Source: Ignavibacteria bacterium UBA2333 (lineage in GTDB: Bacteria > Bacteroidota > Ignavibacteria > Kapaibacteriales > Kapaibacteriaceae). From it: a DNA stretch of 64,000 nt. Below are positions 44,583 to 54,450 of this stretch, piece by piece (the first letter of the stretch is position 1; each line of letters starts with the position of its first letter). Both the position numbers and the translations under genes were made by a program. The notes under the pieces are model-generated. The model saw only the letters and a program-made list of their open reading frames with translations. It did not search any database and had not been told where the DNA came from. The stretch lies in NCBI GenBank assembly GCA_002344895.1, contig DDUR01000061.1, forward strand, positions 62,001 to 126,000. Reading direction: 5' to 3'.

Positions 44583-46993
44583 CGCGACTGTCGACTGGCC
44601 TCGTGAAGGACATCCAGATTGGATTGTGTCTTGGCATAGACCGTATTTGGCGGGAAGGATCCGTCTGATTGAATTCGACCCGCAGGCATCCCCATCATCA
44701 ATTCGATGGCATCTTCGAGTCGCACAATTGGCCACACGTTAAACAATCGTTTTTTTACGGCTTCAACGATGTCATCTCGAAGCATAAGGTCACCAACATT
44801 CTGATGTGGTATCAGCACGCCCTGTGTTCCTGACAGGCCTCGATCGCGACATACCTCAAAGAAACCTGTAATCTTTTCGTTAATACCACCCACTGGTTGA
44901 ATGTCACCTTTCTGACTGATACTTCCGGTGATCGCAAGATCCTGTCGGATGGCAATGTTACTGATGGCACTTAGCAGGGCAATCACTTCAGCCGTCGACG
45001 CACTGTCACCGTCCACGCCACCGTATGACTGTTCAAATGCAATGCTCGCCGTAAATGACATTGGTTGAGCGCGTGAGAACAACGACCTCAGGAGGCCGTT
45101 AAGGATTAATACTCCCTTGTTGTGGATAGCACCACTAAGGTTCACCTCGCGTTCGATATTGATGATACCTGCATTACCGGCACTTACCGTCGCAGTTATT
45201 CGTGCAGGTTTCCCAAAATCAACGATACCCGTTGAGTACACGGTTAGTCCGTTAATCTGTCCGACACGCTCCCCTGCCGTATCAATGAGTAATGTCCCCT
45301 TCGTAATCTGTTCGCGGAAACGCTCATCAGCTTGATTAGCTCTGTGCCAACGTTGTTCTATAGCATGTAACACATGATTACGACGTATCAACCGGGCACC
45401 GGTGCCACGTGCATAGAATGACGCTTCACGCAGGAGATCGGCAACGTAACTGAATTGTAACGTGATCTTGTCCTGACTCTCAGTGTAGGCTACGGCCCAC
45501 TCAATGAGAGCAGCTGCTCCACTTTTGTCACAATGAAGAAGATCTTCCTCACGAACGAGTTTTGCAAAGAATCCGCAGTAGTGCGAAATCATCTCTGGAC
45601 TTCTGCGCGTTTCTGATGCAAACTCTGCATGGATCTTAAACATTTTGTGGAAGTCTTCATCTGCCTGCCACAATGCGAGGTAGATGGCTGGATCACCAAG
45701 GAGAATGATCTTGACGTTTACCTTGATCCACTCAGGTTTAATCGTGTTTAACTGAAACTGACCGTCCGACGACTGCATTTCGAGTCGGTTGTACAGCATT
45801 ACGCGCTTTAACGCTGGCCACAATTGTGGATCACTCAATACATCAGTTGCATTCAGGATAAGGTATCCACCATCGGCTCGCAACATCGACCCAGCACGGA
45901 GATGTGAAAAGTCGCTGATCGCAAATCCCCGGGCGTCGATTCGTTTCTCGATTGTTCCGAACACACTCGTGTACGTGGGCGCCGTTTCGATGATAACTGG
46001 TGCAACCTTTGCATCGTAGTTATCAAGGATGAGGTTTACGGAATAGAGTCGAAAAATCGATCGTAGTTGCTCTTCAATATTCTCGTCTGTTGGTGCCGCT
46101 TGTTTCGCCTGAAACAACCGAACGATATCATCGAGGTGTTCGAGGATATGTGTTGTTACGCCGTTCAAGAACTCTGCAACACGATCACGAGGGAAACTGA
46201 GTCGGATGTCATCAAAGACGGTCTTTAACAGCACACCAACAGCACCTTGGTCATGCTCACTGAGTTCCTTCCGGAAATCAATCATAATGCGCATGGACCT
46301 ACGGCTAATGTCGCTGAGTTCATCACGATGTTTTTCGTGAGCCACACGAATCTGCTCCAGCTGTTCTGCCGGGAACTCGCCTTTGCGTGCGAGTTCATCC
46401 AATTCCTCGAGCTGGAAGGGCTTACCGTCGATAACAGGAAAGACTTCAGTGTGTACACTGCCATCCTCTTCCTGCACGTGGCCAACAACAAATCCCGTAG
46501 GTCGGATCTTCGCGTCAAACTCCTTGAGCAGCTTCTGTTCGAGTGACTGATATCGTTGGATTATTAGCTTCCGCTCTGCCTGAAACTGCTCCTCTTCAAA
46601 CAGCTGTGGAATTCGACGTTTTACGACGGCAACCGCATCGTCAATCATTCGCGCAAATACGCGGCCCTCTCCGGCGGAGAACCGAAGGAGCACGGGTGCT
46701 TCGGTCGTTTTAAAATTGTGAACGTAGACAAAGTCGTACAGTTCTGGCCGATCCGTCCGTAAATCGTCAAGGATTGTGCGAATAGTCGTAAGCCGTCCCG
46801 TGCCTGTCACACCAGAGGCATAGATGTTATACCCTTGTGATCGAATCTGTGCACCAAGGCGAATCGCTTCCATCGCCCGTTCCTGGCCAACGATCCGATT
46901 TAATGGCTCCACGTCCTTTGTAGATGAGAATGGCAACAGACTCATCGGACAACTCCAGCGGAGTTCTGTGTGACGAAGGTGTTTGATATTCAC
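44579..46993 (-). CDS. Lon-like ATP-dependent serine protease
   Basis: Not classical LonA: the N-terminus has a degenerate AAA module with IVGQERAMEAIRLGAQI and a Walker A-like SGVTGTGRLTT. A long helical insert follows (EEEQFQAERKLIIQRYQSLE), then Walker B-like GGYLILNATDVL. The C-terminal ~190 residues are the Lon protease domain with the Ser-Lys dyad: Ser in GGVDGDSASTAEV and Lys in GGINEKITGFFEV. This layout matches the AAA_32/LonC-type family. Start GTG 46993 overlaps the stop of the nuclease gene (GTGA); ATG 46945 (MSLLPFSSTK) is an alternative. Substrates unknown. Confidence 0.88.
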   Translation of the reverse strand: MNIKHLRHTELRWSCPMSLLPFSSTKDVEPLNRIVGQERAMEAIRLGAQIRSQGYNIYASGVTGTGRLTTIRTILDDLRTDRPELYDFVYVHNFKTTEAPVLLRFSAGEGRVFARMIDDAVAVVKRRIPQLFEEEQFQAERKLIIQRYQSLEQKLLKEFDAKIRPTGFVVGHVQEEDGSVHTEVFPVIDGKPFQLEELDELARKGEFPAEQLEQIRVAHEKHRDELSDISRRSMRIMIDFRKELSEHDQGAVGVLLKTVFDDIRLSFPRDRVAEFLNGVTTHILEHLDDIVRLFQAKQAAPTDENIEEQLRSIFRLYSVNLILDNYDAKVAPVIIETAPTYTSVFGTIEKRIDARGFAISDFSHLRAGSMLRADGGYLILNATDVLSDPQLWPALKRVMLYNRLEMQSSDGQFQLNTIKPEWIKVNVKIILLGDPAIYLALWQADEDFHKMFKIHAEFASETRRSPEMISHYCGFFAKLVREEDLLHCDKSGAAALIEWAVAYTESQDKITLQFSYVADLLREASFYARGTGARLIRRNHVLHAIEQRWHRANQADERFREQITKGTLLIDTAGERVGQINGLTVYSTGIVDFGKPARITATVSAGNAGIINIEREVNLSGAIHNKGVLILNGLLRSLFSRAQPMSFTASIAFEQSYGGVDGDSASTAEVIALLSAISNIAIRQDLAITGSISQKGDIQPVGGINEKITGFFEVCRDRGLSGTQGVLIPHQNVGDLMLRDDIVEAVKKRLFNVWPIVRLEDAIELMMGMPAGRIQSDGSFPPNTVYAKTQSNLDVLHEASRQSR

Positions 46994-49938
46994 GGTGAGA
47001 TTCCCCAGGAGTCAATTCTGCAAAGGCTGGCAAACGAACAATAACGGCAGGCCGTTGGTTTCGGCCGGACCGGATACGTACGACGTGTCGCCGTCGTGTA
47101 TGCCGGTACGATCGTCTTTACGAGTTCATCAACCTGCGTACCTATCGGCAGGTTAACGAGATCATCCCTCCACTGACGAGAGGGCTGCAACACCGGTGTT
47201 GCAGTATCGGCAAGCACAATCTTCGTTACAGGATCATCTGCGGATCGGAGTGAGGTCCCGATTGTGCGATAGATGGCAGAAACGGGTTCGACGCGTATTC
47301 CGTGATCGGCAAATGACTGGCGAACCGCTGCCAGGTAGATCGGCATCTGTGTTGCTTCCCCGGCAAGGATTCGTGACCGAGATGAGACGGAGTTCTGTGT
47401 GGACTTGTAGTCAATAACGCCGATAACAATTTTCCCATCGTGTTCTGCGACGTCAATACGATCAACTCGAATTCGGACCGGAATCTCAACTGCGTTACCA
47501 AGTACGTCGTATGTCTGGAGTGTTGTTGTTATCGGCCACTCAAAAAGTGCTGGTCGAAGAATTGAATTTGCCTGATCCTTGAATTCGAGTTCTAGCCATC
47601 GCTGAAGCAGACCCTTTCGTGTCGGCGTTCCGATGTAGGTGCGAAACTCTGTTGGTGCAAACAAGTGGTCCGTTCCGTACTTCGTACGGAGTTCGATGAA
47701 GTGGTTGTGTAGGATGTCGAGGTACTCTGAACGCCGTTCTTCACTGAGCTCAATTCGAGCGGCGAGCAGATCTTCGCTCGTGGATATGTTTTCAACGACA
47801 TGACCACGAACGGTGTCAAAGAATCGACGAATCGTAGCATGGAGTAAGACTCCACGTTCCAAAGCCGAAAGTCGGTCTGTGACAAGATGTGATTCGTCCA
47901 ACTCAAGGAGTCGTGATGCATAGTACTTGTACGGACATTGAGCGGCGATGTCAAGAGCTGATGGACCCATCGGCTTGCTGATCAATGTCTCAATCGTGGC
48001 AACACCTAGTACGTCCACAAATTGACGATCAGGATTTTGTTGCCGTCGTGGTTCTGACGTTCGCGTCTCAAAGTCATATAGCACAACATCGTCAACGGTA
48101 TAGATGTTTACGAGAGACTCGTCTGCAGCACGACTGTTATGCGTCACAAAATGTTGAAACGGAGATTGCAGAGTCGGTGTCTCGTCGACTTCGATTGCAC
48201 GACTAATAATCGTCACGCCATCCACATCCGACATTGTAACGATGTCGTCCACCATCATTCGAACGTCACGCTGTTGACGACCTCTATCGATCACGTCATC
48301 AATCGGTTCGCGGTGAGGACGTGGCAGAACACCTTCTCGGAAGGACGGAACGATAATTGTCGAATACCGCCGTAGTCTTCCTTCTGCTGGCGTAACGACA
48401 GCCAATCCATCAAGCCGCGAATCGGGAATCCTCACCTGTGTCGTAACGACACTTTCCCAGAACTCAGTGACATGTTCAGAAAACGGTAACGCTCTATCAT
48501 TAAACAGTGACGACAGAGCACCATACCGCTCAGCGAGAGCATCGAGAGACAATACTGCCTCACGTTCTGCACAAGGTAAACCTTCCACATCTGCGTCCGC
48601 TGCAAGAGCGAATGCAGCGGCTCGGATTCCGAGCCTACCGACGATGTTCTCTCTGATGATGTCAACAACTTCGTGGGCACTGCAAATCGTTGGTGAGTCA
48701 CCAAGTTTGTCTCGTAAGGAAGTGACTGCATTGAGAGCACGTCGTAGATCTCGAAGGAGCGGCAGAATATCACGTTGCTGATCATCATCCGATTCAAGTA
48801 ATTGCTCCAGCTCTGCTTGACGCTCATGAAGGTCTTGTAGCCATCCGTCTGCCCCCTTGCCCCCTTCCAATCTATGCTGACGTGCTACACGAATGAGAGC
48901 ACGCTCATCCGTACCCGTATCAGATAATAGGCCGCCATACAAGAGATGTTCCAGATCTGAACGTCTCCAGCCATACCACAATACATCGAGTGCTGCACGT
49001 ACAGTTGTTGCAGCTCGAGTTGAGGCCAACGGTTTTGTATCGTCTGTTGTAAGCGTAATACCAACAGAATCAAACACCTCCCGGAATAGACGAATCGCCT
49101 CTCTGTCACCAAGGTCAACGATGGCCATTGACTGTAGTTGATCTCCATTCTGCAGACGATCAAGTACGACGGCCGCTGCCCGACGAGCTTCGTCGACGGG
49201 ATGTTTTGGCATTACGACGCATGTTTGACGCTGTGCAGGAGGGTGTTCGGTTTGACATGTTACCGTAGCTCCTACCTTACAAAGACGTTCATATACTACC
49301 TTTCCAACATCACGCAGATGCGACGTATCGGAGGACCATGCTGTTGACAATGCAACATTCCACTCGGACCGAAACATTTGTTCAATGAGCAACAGTTCGA
49401 GTTCAGTCGGATTGTCGAGGGCCAAGACAACAATGTCTCTCGCGGTAAGCGTGCTGACAATTGTCTCAGCATATGTCAGCGTATCAATAGGCGTCGCAGC
49501 AGTACCGCGTTTTTTCTCTTCAAACGCCGCCCAAAGACGCGCACAGTCTGAGAGAAGCCGCGACATATAGGCAGAAGGAGCTCGCTCACTTTCACCTTCA
49601 AGGCTGCGAGGGCTGTGACCTGCTGCCTTCCAACGACTAATACTCCGTGATGTGACACCAAGTGTACCCAACGACAGGCCTTCTTCACGTGCAGCACAAC
49701 GTAGTAAGAAGTCAGCGTCGGACGTCGACAGTCGTGTCCGTACAATACCAGCTTCATTACACAGCGCTGCGGCAAATGACGTAAACGTCTCAACGGTAAG
49801 GGGCTGACCGCCGCCGGTTCGACGTGCCCGTGCGGCGGCAAGGGGCCTCTTCCAGGTGGCTGTTGGTACGATAATCGTCAGGTTCTCATCGTCAAACGCG
49901 CGAACCACATCGTCAATCGTACGCGCAGCAGCGGCCAT
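46990..49938 (-). CDS. AddB-like PD-(D/E)XK nuclease with iron-sulphur cluster motif
   Basis: The 982-residue protein has an AddB/RecC-like middle without a visible Walker A motif. The C-terminal RecB-type nuclease domain (about residues 660-975) shows SALDIAAQCPYKYYASR, GVLLHATIRRFFDTV, IRVDRIDVAEHDGKIVIGV followed by IDYKST (the D...DYK active site) and GEATQMPIYLAAV. Cysteines in CPYKYY and CRYCSFASLC form the C...CxxC-x5-C pattern of the AddB 4Fe-4S cluster that ties the domain together. The partner helicase-nuclease AddA is not adjacent. It leads a coupled operon with the Lon-like protease and the TPR-cyclase. Two repeat loci lie within it. Confidence 0.82.
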   Translation of the reverse strand: MAAAARTIDDVVRAFDDENLTIIVPTATWKRPLAAARARRTGGGQPLTVETFTSFAAALCNEAGIVRTRLSTSDADFLLRCAAREEGLSLGTLGVTSRSISRWKAAGHSPRSLEGESERAPSAYMSRLLSDCARLWAAFEEKKRGTAATPIDTLTYAETIVSTLTARDIVVLALDNPTELELLLIEQMFRSEWNVALSTAWSSDTSHLRDVGKVVYERLCKVGATVTCQTEHPPAQRQTCVVMPKHPVDEARRAAAVVLDRLQNGDQLQSMAIVDLGDREAIRLFREVFDSVGITLTTDDTKPLASTRAATTVRAALDVLWYGWRRSDLEHLLYGGLLSDTGTDERALIRVARQHRLEGGKGADGWLQDLHERQAELEQLLESDDDQQRDILPLLRDLRRALNAVTSLRDKLGDSPTICSAHEVVDIIRENIVGRLGIRAAAFALAADADVEGLPCAEREAVLSLDALAERYGALSSLFNDRALPFSEHVTEFWESVVTTQVRIPDSRLDGLAVVTPAEGRLRRYSTIIVPSFREGVLPRPHREPIDDVIDRGRQQRDVRMMVDDIVTMSDVDGVTIISRAIEVDETPTLQSPFQHFVTHNSRAADESLVNIYTVDDVVLYDFETRTSEPRRQQNPDRQFVDVLGVATIETLISKPMGPSALDIAAQCPYKYYASRLLELDESHLVTDRLSALERGVLLHATIRRFFDTVRGHVVENISTSEDLLAARIELSEERRSEYLDILHNHFIELRTKYGTDHLFAPTEFRTYIGTPTRKGLLQRWLELEFKDQANSILRPALFEWPITTTLQTYDVLGNAVEIPVRIRVDRIDVAEHDGKIVIGVIDYKSTQNSVSSRSRILAGEATQMPIYLAAVRQSFADHGIRVEPVSAIYRTIGTSLRSADDPVTKIVLADTATPVLQPSRQWRDDLVNLPIGTQVDELVKTIVPAYTTATRRTYPVRPKPTACRYCSFASLCRIDSWGISP
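48851..48866 (+). repeat. Bipartite C-rich repeat copy in the AddB-like gene
   Basis: GCCCCCTTGCCCCCTT; encodes LEGGKGADG between two helical segments. Confidence 0.75.
49798..49846 (+). repeat. Hairpin form of the repeat near the AddB-like N-terminus
   Basis: AAGGGGC units at 49798-49804 and 49840-49846 enclose the inverted repeat GCCGCCG (49810-49816) / CGGCGGC (49833-49839). The right arm abuts the second unit directly. Encodes an Ala/Arg/Gly-rich stretch (PLAAARARRTGGGQPL). Confidence 0.7.
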
Positions 49939-50008
49939 GCGGAGATGATTCTCACATCCGTCAGAATGTGCCAGTAGTCGGTAACGTCTCAGTTGGCAAG
50001 GACTCCTC

Positions 50009-50016
50009 TATTTTCG
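50009..50016 (+). promoter_or_regulatory. Promoter -7 box for the alpha/beta hydrolase gene
   Basis: TATTTTCG, ending 6 nt before ATG 50023. This favours that start over the upstream TTG 49993 and predicts a leaderless mRNA. Confidence 0.5.
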
Positions 50017-50022
50017 CATACA

Positions 50023-50889
50023 ATGGATTCGCCGGCAACGAATATCAGAGCAGTTTCTTCACCAACCAAACATTGGCGGATATTCCTGTTCTCCGTTGCT
50101 GCCCTTGTCGGAATAGCATGTCAACGTCACGAACCAATTGTCGGCCCGTCACCTTCAAACAAGGTACTCGTGACGCCCTATGTTGATGATTCTCTTCGCC
50201 ACGAATTCACAGTAGAGAGTTTGGATGGACTACTCCATGGTGTAGTAGTACGCCAGCCCGACACCATTGAAGCTACGGGTCGCATCGTTGTAGTCCTACA
50301 TCATGGTGGGCAGGGCTCCATGGCAGATTATCACGACCATGTTGAATTGCTCTACGATGCTGGCTTTGACGTTGTGGCGTGGGACTATCGTGGTACTGGT
50401 CGCTCCACCGGCAAGCTGACGGAGACAGTACTGACCGTTGATGTGCATAACCTTATCACCGTGTTACGACGTGATCACTATACGGACGACACACGATTTG
50501 TTGCCTATGGAATCTCGGTAGGCTCCGTAGCTGCTCTCCTTCAGGCAACAACGGATTCAACAACCTGGGGAGTGATTCTGGAATCGCCCATAGCTTCAGC
50601 CGATCACCTCATTCAATCATCGTCGACTCTTGATGTTGTCGCTGAGTGGCGGAACGGAGGTACATACGACAATGTTACCCGCATCCGACAACTTCGTTCA
50701 CCACTTTTGATACTTGCTGGAAATGCAGATCGAGCAGCACCTCTTCGAGACCATGCGTCCGTCCTCCATCAGGAAGCTGCATTGCCCAAGATGCTTGTCA
50801 CGGTATCAGGTGCCGGACATACCGATGTCATTTCGACACTCGGTCGCGATGTGTTCATCGACATGCTCCTCGCTCATCTACGGCGATAA
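50023..50889 (+). CDS. Alpha/beta hydrolase (serine aminopeptidase/esterase type), membrane-anchored or lipoprotein
   Basis: From ATG 50023 the product is 288 residues. A hydrophobic segment (IFLFSVAALVGIAC) near residue 25 ends in Cys and could be a lipoprotein signal or an anchor. The hydrolase core has the oxyanion-side VVLHHGGQGS, WDYRGTGRSTG, the nucleophile elbow YGISVGS, the acid in ILAGNADRAAP and the histidine in SGAGHTDV. The substrate cannot be read. ribE follows 21 nt downstream on the same strand. Confidence 0.82.
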   Translation: MDSPATNIRAVSSPTKHWRIFLFSVAALVGIACQRHEPIVGPSPSNKVLVTPYVDDSLRHEFTVESLDGLLHGVVVRQPDTIEATGRIVVVLHHGGQGSMADYHDHVELLYDAGFDVVAWDYRGTGRSTGKLTETVLTVDVHNLITVLRRDHYTDDTRFVAYGISVGSVAALLQATTDSTTWGVILESPIASADHLIQSSSTLDVVAEWRNGGTYDNVTRIRQLRSPLLILAGNADRAAPLRDHASVLHQEAALPKMLVTVSGAGHTDVISTLGRDVFIDMLLAHLRR

Positions 50890-50910
50890 CTCACAACACA
50901 GGAAAAGACA

Positions 50911-51519
50911 ATGTTTACGGGACTTATCGAAGAACTTGGCACAGTAACATCGGTAGAGCAACTGGGTGACGGCCGCAGGTTTGTGATATCTGCATCAACA
51001 GTTCTTGATGGCACTCGACCAGACGACTCCATATCTGTGAACGGAACATGTCTCACCGTGACCGAGCACACCGACTCAACATTCTCGGTAACGGCCATAG
51101 CGGAGACGTTGCGAAAAACCACCGTAGGTGAATTCGAACAGGGCCACCGCGTGAACCTCGAACGAGCTGTTCGACTTGTTGATCGACTCGGTGGCCACCT
51201 TGTTCAAGGTCATGTGGACACAACAGGCACAATCGTAAACATTATCAGCAACGACCAGGGCTGGGAAATGTGGATTGAGTTTCCACCAGAGTTCCGCCGA
51301 TGGATTATTCCCGTTGGCTCTATCTGTGTTGACGGCGTATCCTTAACCGTTGCTGAACTCCAAGATGCGCGCTTTAAAGTTGCCCTAATTCCGCATACAC
51401 TCGAAAAGACCGCCTTTTCAAGCGCTGTGGTTGGCCAGCGCGTAAATCTTGAGTTTGATGTCATCGCCAAGTATGTCGACAATCTATATCATCATTCTGA
51501 GGCCAACGTTCGTCCATAG
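50911..51519 (+). CDS. ribE: Riboflavin synthase alpha chain
   Basis: Dismutates two molecules of 6,7-dimethyl-8-ribityllumazine to riboflavin and its pyrimidine precursor. The 202-residue protein has the family start MFTGLIEELGTV and two similar lumazine-binding barrels: ISVNGTCLTVTE with HRVNLERAV in the first, VCVDGVSL-like ICVDGVSLTVAE with RVNLEFDVIAKYV in the second; GGHLVQGHVD lies between. No other rib gene is adjacent and no FMN riboswitch is visible. Confidence 0.95.
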   Translation: MFTGLIEELGTVTSVEQLGDGRRFVISASTVLDGTRPDDSISVNGTCLTVTEHTDSTFSVTAIAETLRKTTVGEFEQGHRVNLERAVRLVDRLGGHLVQGHVDTTGTIVNIISNDQGWEMWIEFPPEFRRWIIPVGSICVDGVSLTVAELQDARFKVALIPHTLEKTAFSSAVVGQRVNLEFDVIAKYVDNLYHHSEANVRP

Positions 51520-51526
51520 GTTTGAT

Positions 51527-52315
51527 TTACGGACGCTTTGTACAGATCACAATCACAAACTCATTTGTCAAAAGCACTCGTCCATCGGCGCGTAAACAAT
51601 CATGGACGACGTCCTTGGTGGCTTCGGTAACAATATCTAATCCCACCAAACTTGCAGCTCGTACAGCAGATCCCATGCTCAACAGGGCTCGGACGGCATG
51701 ATCCGTGTTACGATATAGCCAGTGCGACTGTACAACATCATAGTCTTGAATAACGAATCCTGCTGATCCAACAAGTTCACCTACGTCCTCCTTTGTCCAC
51801 GGAGCATACACTGGAGGCGCATCTGCAGGCCGTGGTGGAAGGAACGGAATCATTCGCTCATAATGTCGTGTTGCATCACTTCCGGCTGGGTCACCCCACG
51901 TGACAAACACAAGTTGCCCTTCTTCCGATAGAACTCTATGTGCTTCTGCAAGTGCGGCACGCTGATCGCCAGCATATTGATAGGCATTAAAGCCTGTTAC
52001 GACATCAAGTGACTGAGACGTTATTGGTAGAACTTCAAGGTCACCTTCCAGGAAGTTTACAGCCGATGTTCGCCGTCTAGCACGATCAAGGAGCTGAGGG
52101 GTGGCATCTAGTCCGGTAACGTTCCAGCCGTGATCAACAGCACGAGTACAGAACACACCTGATCCGCATCCTGCGTCGAGTAACGAGCGCATGTTCCCGG
52201 GACCGAGTCGACGAAGAACATCATCGTACACCGAGATCATCATCGGTTCCTGGAGGTCGGCCCAGTCGCGGGCTGCGAGGCCCCAGATTTCACGCTGATA
52301 GATTGCAGAACCCAT
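51527..52315 (-). CDS. Class I SAM-dependent methyltransferase
   Basis: The 262-residue Rossmann methyltransferase shows motif I LLDAGCGSGVFCTRA, the post-I acidic residue in VTGLDATPQLLD, and motif-IV/VI segments DVVTGFNAYQYAGD and EAHRVLSEEGQLVFVTWG. This is the Methyltransf_11 (UbiE-like) pattern. Substrate unknown. It faces ribE tail to tail with 7 nt between them and lies 38 nt after the YdeI-like gene. Confidence 0.85.
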   Translation of the reverse strand: MGSAIYQREIWGLAARDWADLQEPMMISVYDDVLRRLGPGNMRSLLDAGCGSGVFCTRAVDHGWNVTGLDATPQLLDRARRRTSAVNFLEGDLEVLPITSQSLDVVTGFNAYQYAGDQRAALAEAHRVLSEEGQLVFVTWGDPAGSDATRHYERMIPFLPPRPADAPPVYAPWTKEDVGELVGSAGFVIQDYDVVQSHWLYRNTDHAVRALLSMGSAVRAASLVGLDIVTEATKDVVHDCLRADGRVLLTNEFVIVICTKRP

Positions 52316-52353
52316 AGGGGGGCCGAATACGATGTGCTCTCAGTGAAGTTTCG

Positions 52354-52854
52354 TCATTTCGGGACACGACCGCCAAAGGACTCACCGGGTGTTGTAAGCC
52401 GGCGCATCACTTCCGCAGCACGTTGAGCGCGCACATTTGGAGATTTTGCCGATGCTACCCAGTGACACATTCCGCGCTTCATGCCTGCTGTTTGACGTTC
52501 AAACACCGCGCGAAACTCGTCATCAATATCCATTGCAGCGAGTAACTCTTCGGGTATCGTAACACGATCAGGATCGTCCAGCACAAGTGATACGCGCACC
52601 TCGTCACCCACGACAATTCGGGCCTCCCGCATCAAGGCTTTCGACACCATTACGGCGTGCCGCCCATCTCCCATTGGCATCAGTGCTCGCTCAACTTCAA
52701 CACCACCTATGGTGGCAATCACGCGTACACGGCCTTTTGTGCCATAGTGATCTGCCACAGAGAATGGCACCTCAAGATAATGCCAGCCGCCCTTCATCGG
52801 GAATCTCTCCAGGCGAGCAGTAAACGCTGTTATAGATGTAGATTTTTTGGCCAC
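52354..52854 (-). CDS. DUF1905/YdeI-OmpD-associated family protein
   Basis: The 166-residue soluble protein has a beta-barrel-like DUF1905 half (GGWHYLEVPFSVADHYG, GRVRVIATIGGVEVERALMP, HAVMVSKALMREA) followed by a helical YdeI-type C-terminus (EFRAVFERQTAGMKRGMCHW, KSPNVRAQRAAEVMRRL). The start is a GTG (52854). Relatives are called bacteriocin-protection or YdeI/OmpD-associated proteins; the biochemical role is not known. Confidence 0.8.
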   Translation of the reverse strand: MAKKSTSITAFTARLERFPMKGGWHYLEVPFSVADHYGTKGRVRVIATIGGVEVERALMPMGDGRHAVMVSKALMREARIVVGDEVRVSLVLDDPDRVTIPEELLAAMDIDDEFRAVFERQTAGMKRGMCHWVASAKSPNVRAQRAAEVMRRLTTPGESFGGRVPK

Positions 52855-52872
52855 GGAAACGTCGAAACAAAA

Positions 52873-54450
52873 TCAGTTCTTCACAAAACGACTTCTAGGT
52901 TGTCCTGTCGATCTCCATACTACGGTCGTCGCAAGTCGGGCAATGTCCACAAGTCGGCGAACATTCAGTTTTTCTACCTCATCCGTAATCTTGTGATAGT
53001 CTCCATGTTCGCCAGTAAAGTAAAAAATTACAGGTATCTCCTGTTCAGCAAAACTGGCCTGATCACTTCGATAGAAATATCGCTCAATATCGTACGCTAG
53101 AGTAAAGGGCTCTTCGAGATCGTCATTCTCCTCTGCATTCATTTGAGCAAGATCCGGACAACGTGTGTTGCCGCCAATCGAAAGTTTATTCCCCTCACAA
53201 CGTCCAATCATATCCATGTTTACCATGGCAACGCAATTGGCAAGGGGCAAAAGGGGCGTCCGGCAGTATGCCTTTGAACCCAAGAGACCCTTTTCTTCAC
53301 CACTAAAGGCAAGAAAGACAACACTTCGTTCTGGCTGTACGTCGGCATTCGCAATGGCATCTGCTGCCAATAAGAGTCCTGTTGTCCCCGACGCATTATC
53401 GTCAGCACCGTTAAAAATCGTGTCCGCACCAGCTGTTTTGGCCGTCATGACTCCGATGTGATCATAGTGAGCGCCGAGAACGACGTATTCATCGGGATAC
53501 GTTGATCCCTTTACCATTCCTACCACATTCCGAAGGTTAACGGCTTCACGTGCCAAGTCTACCTGTAGCGATACGGTCACATCCTCAACTACTCTCGAAC
53601 GTGGAGTCAACGTTGAGTCAATAGCTTCAACATCTGAGCGAAGTACGCCAACACTATCAAACACGGCATTGACAAACGACGTGCCAACATGTACGGCAGG
53701 AATCCAGTCGGTGGCTGCCGTCAGTGTTAATGGAAGCGCATCACGAGGAACCGCTGGAAAAATTGATGGCCACGCAAATCCCGTTACGAGCAGCCGACGT
53801 GTTGCGCGAGGCGCGTCGAGTGCAAGGACAGCAATAGCACCGTGAGCCTTTGCATTACGGGCTTTTTCGCCGACAGACATATACTTTGTGTACATCTTAC
53901 CGGCAAACTTCGTCGAGTCATCTGTGTTTGGTTCACCACGAAAAACAACGACAACAGCACCACGTGCATCGATGTTTGCATAATCATCGTACTCAAACTC
54001 AGGCGCTGTAATACCAAATCCTGCAAAAACAACTCGTGCATCTGAGATCTTCCCGGCACCAGTATTCTCAAAGGGAATAAAGTCTGCCTTCAGCTGAAAC
54101 TCTGTCTCCACTCCCCGCCGTTGGATAACGAGACGTTGGGTAGGTCCTAGTTCCGTTCTCACGAGCTCGTAATGATGGAACCACGCTCCATTCACTGGCA
54201 CGAGGCCACTTTCACGAAATCGCTCGGCAATGTATTCCGCTGACTGTTCAAGCTGCGGTGATGGTGTGTTTCTTCCACGCATTGAATCGTCAGCTAAGAA
54301 GAGCAGATGACGTTTTGCCGCCGCTGTGTCGAATCGAAGTTTCGCCTTTTCGGGAAGTGTACCGGCGAGGGTCCACGTACACGTCATCAGCAGTACAGCA
54401 AACGCTGCTGCTGTCCGGTGCGTGAATTGGCGAGGAGTATTGTCGTTCAT
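52873..54450 (-). CDS. Secreted M28 family zinc aminopeptidase
   Basis: A signal peptide (AAAFAVLLMTCTWTLAG) precedes a 525-residue protein with a PA-type insert (about residues 130-260) within an M28 peptidase. The two-zinc site is complete: His in VVLGAHYDHIG, bridging Asp in FNGADDNASGT, Glu-Glu in AFSGEEKGLLGS, Asp in VNMDMIGR, and His in GDYHKITDE. It would release N-terminal amino acids in the periplasm or outside. The start ATG overlaps the stop of the RsbW-like gene (ATGA). A repeat copy encodes TPLLPLA just before the VNMDMIG zinc motif. Confidence 0.9.
   Translation of the reverse strand: MNDNTPRQFTHRTAAAFAVLLMTCTWTLAGTLPEKAKLRFDTAAAKRHLLFLADDSMRGRNTPSPQLEQSAEYIAERFRESGLVPVNGAWFHHYELVRTELGPTQRLVIQRRGVETEFQLKADFIPFENTGAGKISDARVVFAGFGITAPEFEYDDYANIDARGAVVVVFRGEPNTDDSTKFAGKMYTKYMSVGEKARNAKAHGAIAVLALDAPRATRRLLVTGFAWPSIFPAVPRDALPLTLTAATDWIPAVHVGTSFVNAVFDSVGVLRSDVEAIDSTLTPRSRVVEDVTVSLQVDLAREAVNLRNVVGMVKGSTYPDEYVVLGAHYDHIGVMTAKTAGADTIFNGADDNASGTTGLLLAADAIANADVQPERSVVFLAFSGEEKGLLGSKAYCRTPLLPLANCVAMVNMDMIGRCEGNKLSIGGNTRCPDLAQMNAEENDDLEEPFTLAYDIERYFYRSDQASFAEQEIPVIFYFTGEHGDYHKITDEVEKLNVRRLVDIARLATTVVWRSTGQPRSRFVKN
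53242..53257 (+). repeat. Bipartite G-rich repeat copy inside the M28 peptidase gene
   Basis: AAGGGGCAAAAGGGGC; encodes PLLPLA, the same peptide type as the LCP copy, in a buried-helix position. Confidence 0.75.
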
